Source of the DNA: Paraburkholderia fungorum
GTDB lineage: Bacteria; Pseudomonadota; Gammaproteobacteria; Burkholderiales; Burkholderiaceae
Assembly (NCBI RefSeq): GCF_902833645.1
Contig: NZ_CADFGE010000013.1
Coordinates: 1-64,000 of the forward strand
Direction of reading: 5' to 3'
DNA length: 64,000 nucleotides
The notes beneath the pieces were generated by a model that saw only the letters and a program-made list of their open reading frames with translations, searched no databases and was not told the origin of the DNA. This document shows positions 62,902 through 64,000 of the stretch, piece after piece (position 1 is the first letter of the stretch; every line of letters begins with the position of its first letter). The position numbers and the translations under genes were made by a program.

Positions 62902-63366
62902 TCAGCCCCAGCGCGAAATGCTGCGGCGCATCTCGTTCGCAATCGACGCCCTCAGATGGACCGGCACATGTGTGCCCACCACAACCGTTCTATCCGGACT
63001 GCTGATCTCGATCTTTGCTCGCGGCCTGTCCTGCAGGTTCACTCTGATCCATCGCGGGTGCAGCTCCAGATGCATCACGCGATCGCCGTTGACCGCTTCG
63101 ATGACAACTTTCCCGGCCGAAATCTCTACCCGCTCGTAATCCGTGGCGTGCCTCGCATAAACGACAAAGGCCGCGCCGACACACACGAGGTCGAGTCCCG
63201 CGAACGGAAGAACGGCCCAGGCACCGAGCACCGCCCAGAAAGTCGCGATCGCAAGCGACACCGTAACGAGCGAACAGTAAAAAATTACGAACTGCCGCGG
63301 CGAGATCGCGCAGTTCCGCCTGAGGTGCCAGACCTGGGTCGCGGATGCATCATCGGAGCCTGACAT
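62902..63366 (-). CDS. DUF2244 membrane protein (second copy)
   Basis: The start is ATG 63366 (154 residues). It has two helices (FVIFYCSLVTVSLAIATFWA and VLPFAGLDLVCVGAAFVVYA), then LELHPRWIRVNLQDRP and a final VGTHVPVHLRASIANEMRRS. It is homologous along its whole length to the protein at 44337-44816 (RRWSLKRNCALKPSQF versus WHLRRNCAISPRQF). It is the upstream partner of the second ctaD gene. Confidence 0.88.
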   Translation of the reverse strand: MSGSDDASATQVWHLRRNCAISPRQFVIFYCSLVTVSLAIATFWAVLGAWAVLPFAGLDLVCVGAAFVVYARHATDYERVEISAGKVVIEAVNGDRVMHLELHPRWIRVNLQDRPRAKIEISSPDRTVVVGTHVPVHLRASIANEMRRSISRWG

Positions 63367-63385
63367 GACAGCCTCCCAGCACTCG

Positions 63386-64000
63386 CTACGGCCGGATCGC
63401 CGGCACGGCTTCAGGAAAGTCACGACGTTTGTGGAACAGTGGCCAGCGCTTACCCTTGATCACGTTGTTCCAGTAAAGCCATGGCAGGAACGACTGTTTG
63501 AGCCACCAGTAAAACCCGCGCGGCAAGCGCGGGTCCATCGGAAAGCTCGGCGTCACGACTCCGTCATAGCAGAACTCGGCCAGCATCACTTTTCCTGCCG
63601 ACGTCGTTAGCGGACACGATGCATAGCCGTCATAAGTCAACGTTTCGCCCTGGCCGGTCAGGGCCTTCATGAGATTGGCGGCGACCACCGGCATCTGGTT
63701 CTTCACCGCTGCAGCAGTCTTGCTGTTCGGAGTGGACGTGCAATCGCCAAGGCCGAAAATATTCTGATAGCGGACATGCCTCAATGAATTCTTGTCCACC
63801 TCCACCCATCCGGCCGCGTCGGCCAGCGGGCTTTCCCGAATAAATCGCGGTGCGCTCTGCGGCGGGACCACGTGCAGCAGGTCAAATCTGATTTCCTGCA
63901 CCGACTTGCTACCGTCCGCACCACCGACTTCAAAGAACGCGGTTTTACCGGGCCCATCGACTTTCACGAGCCGATGTCCGAAACAGGGTGTCGCGCCGTA
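63386..64000 (-). CDS. Sulfide:quinone oxidoreductase-like flavoprotein (partial)
   Basis: About 204 C-terminal residues are visible; the start lies beyond the window. Features are ATPCFGHRLV, FDLLHVVPPQSAPRFI, NIFGLGDCTSTPNSKTAAAV, ASCPLTTSAGKVMLAEFCYD and a C-terminal membrane-contacting region rich in Trp and Tyr. These match the SQR/flavocytochrome c sulfide dehydrogenase family (Cys in DCTS and in SCPL). It should oxidise sulfide and pass electrons to quinone. It is upstream of DUF2244-ctaD-TIGR01244. Confidence 0.88.
   Translation of the reverse strand, partial: YGATPCFGHRLVKVDGPGKTAFFEVGGADGSKSVQEIRFDLLHVVPPQSAPRFIRESPLADAAGWVEVDKNSLRHVRYQNIFGLGDCTSTPNSKTAAAVKNQMPVVAANLMKALTGQGETLTYDGYASCPLTTSAGKVMLAEFCYDGVVTPSFPMDPRLPRGFYWWLKQSFLPWLYWNNVIKGKRWPLFHKRRDFPEAVPAIRP

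Overview
The window looks like accessory DNA from a beta-proteobacterium of the Burkholderiaceae (Burkholderia/Paraburkholderia type). The basis is high GC with strong G/C third-position preference, IS21- and IS66-type transposase genes, and gene sets common in that family (heavy-metal TolC/CusF modules, cyoABCD, DUF2244, AcfC-like proteins). The species and replicon are inferred, not shown. No rRNA, tRNA, CRISPR array or replication origin was seen. A strain chromosome island or megaplasmid is plausible because insertion-sequence scars and broken duplicates are dense.

Layout. (1) 1-9497: copper/heavy-metal module. An IS21-type end truncates a copC-like gene; then come a CusF-like protein, a multicopper oxidase, a TolC-type outer membrane protein and small secreted metal-binding proteins on the minus strand. 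Across a large inverted repeat of CusR/CopR-box type lie a response regulator/sensor kinase pair, a CopZ-like chaperone, a beta-propeller, a UPF0718-type permease and a CopM-like protein. (2) 9500-21680: scarred DNA with a methyltransferase, a complete IS21-family element (10982-13469), cytochrome b561, a VIT-family transporter and several pseudogenes (NrsF-like, old yellow enzyme, GH15, dihaem cytochrome c). (3) 21682-25686: cyoABCD bo-type quinol oxidase. (4) 25955-37813: sugar and oxidoreductase genes: two SDRs, an intact GH15 enzyme, a five-gene GMC/DoxX/cupin/SMP-30/VOC operon, and a lipoprotein sugar dehydrogenase. (5) 38355-41000: fluoride-resistance operon (CLC-F type channel, DUF190, CrcB, DUF190) behind a well-formed fluoride riboswitch. 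(6) 41000-49740: IS66 and LysR debris, TDT transporter, malate dehydrogenase, DUF2244-ctaD, a second CLC protein and a uracil-DNA glycosylase. (7) 49739-64000: respiratory and sulfur cluster: LysR, AcfC-like protein, a cbb3-like oxidase with a fused trihaem CcoO-CcoP subunit, TsdA-like and c4-like cytochromes; divergently Fpr, DsrE, a molybdate-type binding protein and two YeeE-like proteins; then a TIGR01244 protein, a second DUF2244-ctaD pair and a sulfide:quinone reductase-like protein running off the edge.

How it fits together. The window carries genes for four haem-copper oxidases (bo-type, one cbb3-like and two CtaD proteins without visible subunit II or III), several c-type cytochromes and probable sulfur-handling proteins. 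Two distant operons, at 42.1 kb and 56.7 kb, share a palindromic promoter motif containing CCATGC-AATTTGATATGG, which suggests common control of parts (6) and (7). The strongest candidates for an undescribed system are this co-regulated respiratory/sulfur cluster and its repeated two-gene DUF2244-ctaD module. The 13.5-21 kb stretch holds decayed copies of genes that are intact elsewhere in the window, in one case with reciprocal loss of the two members of a divergent pair.
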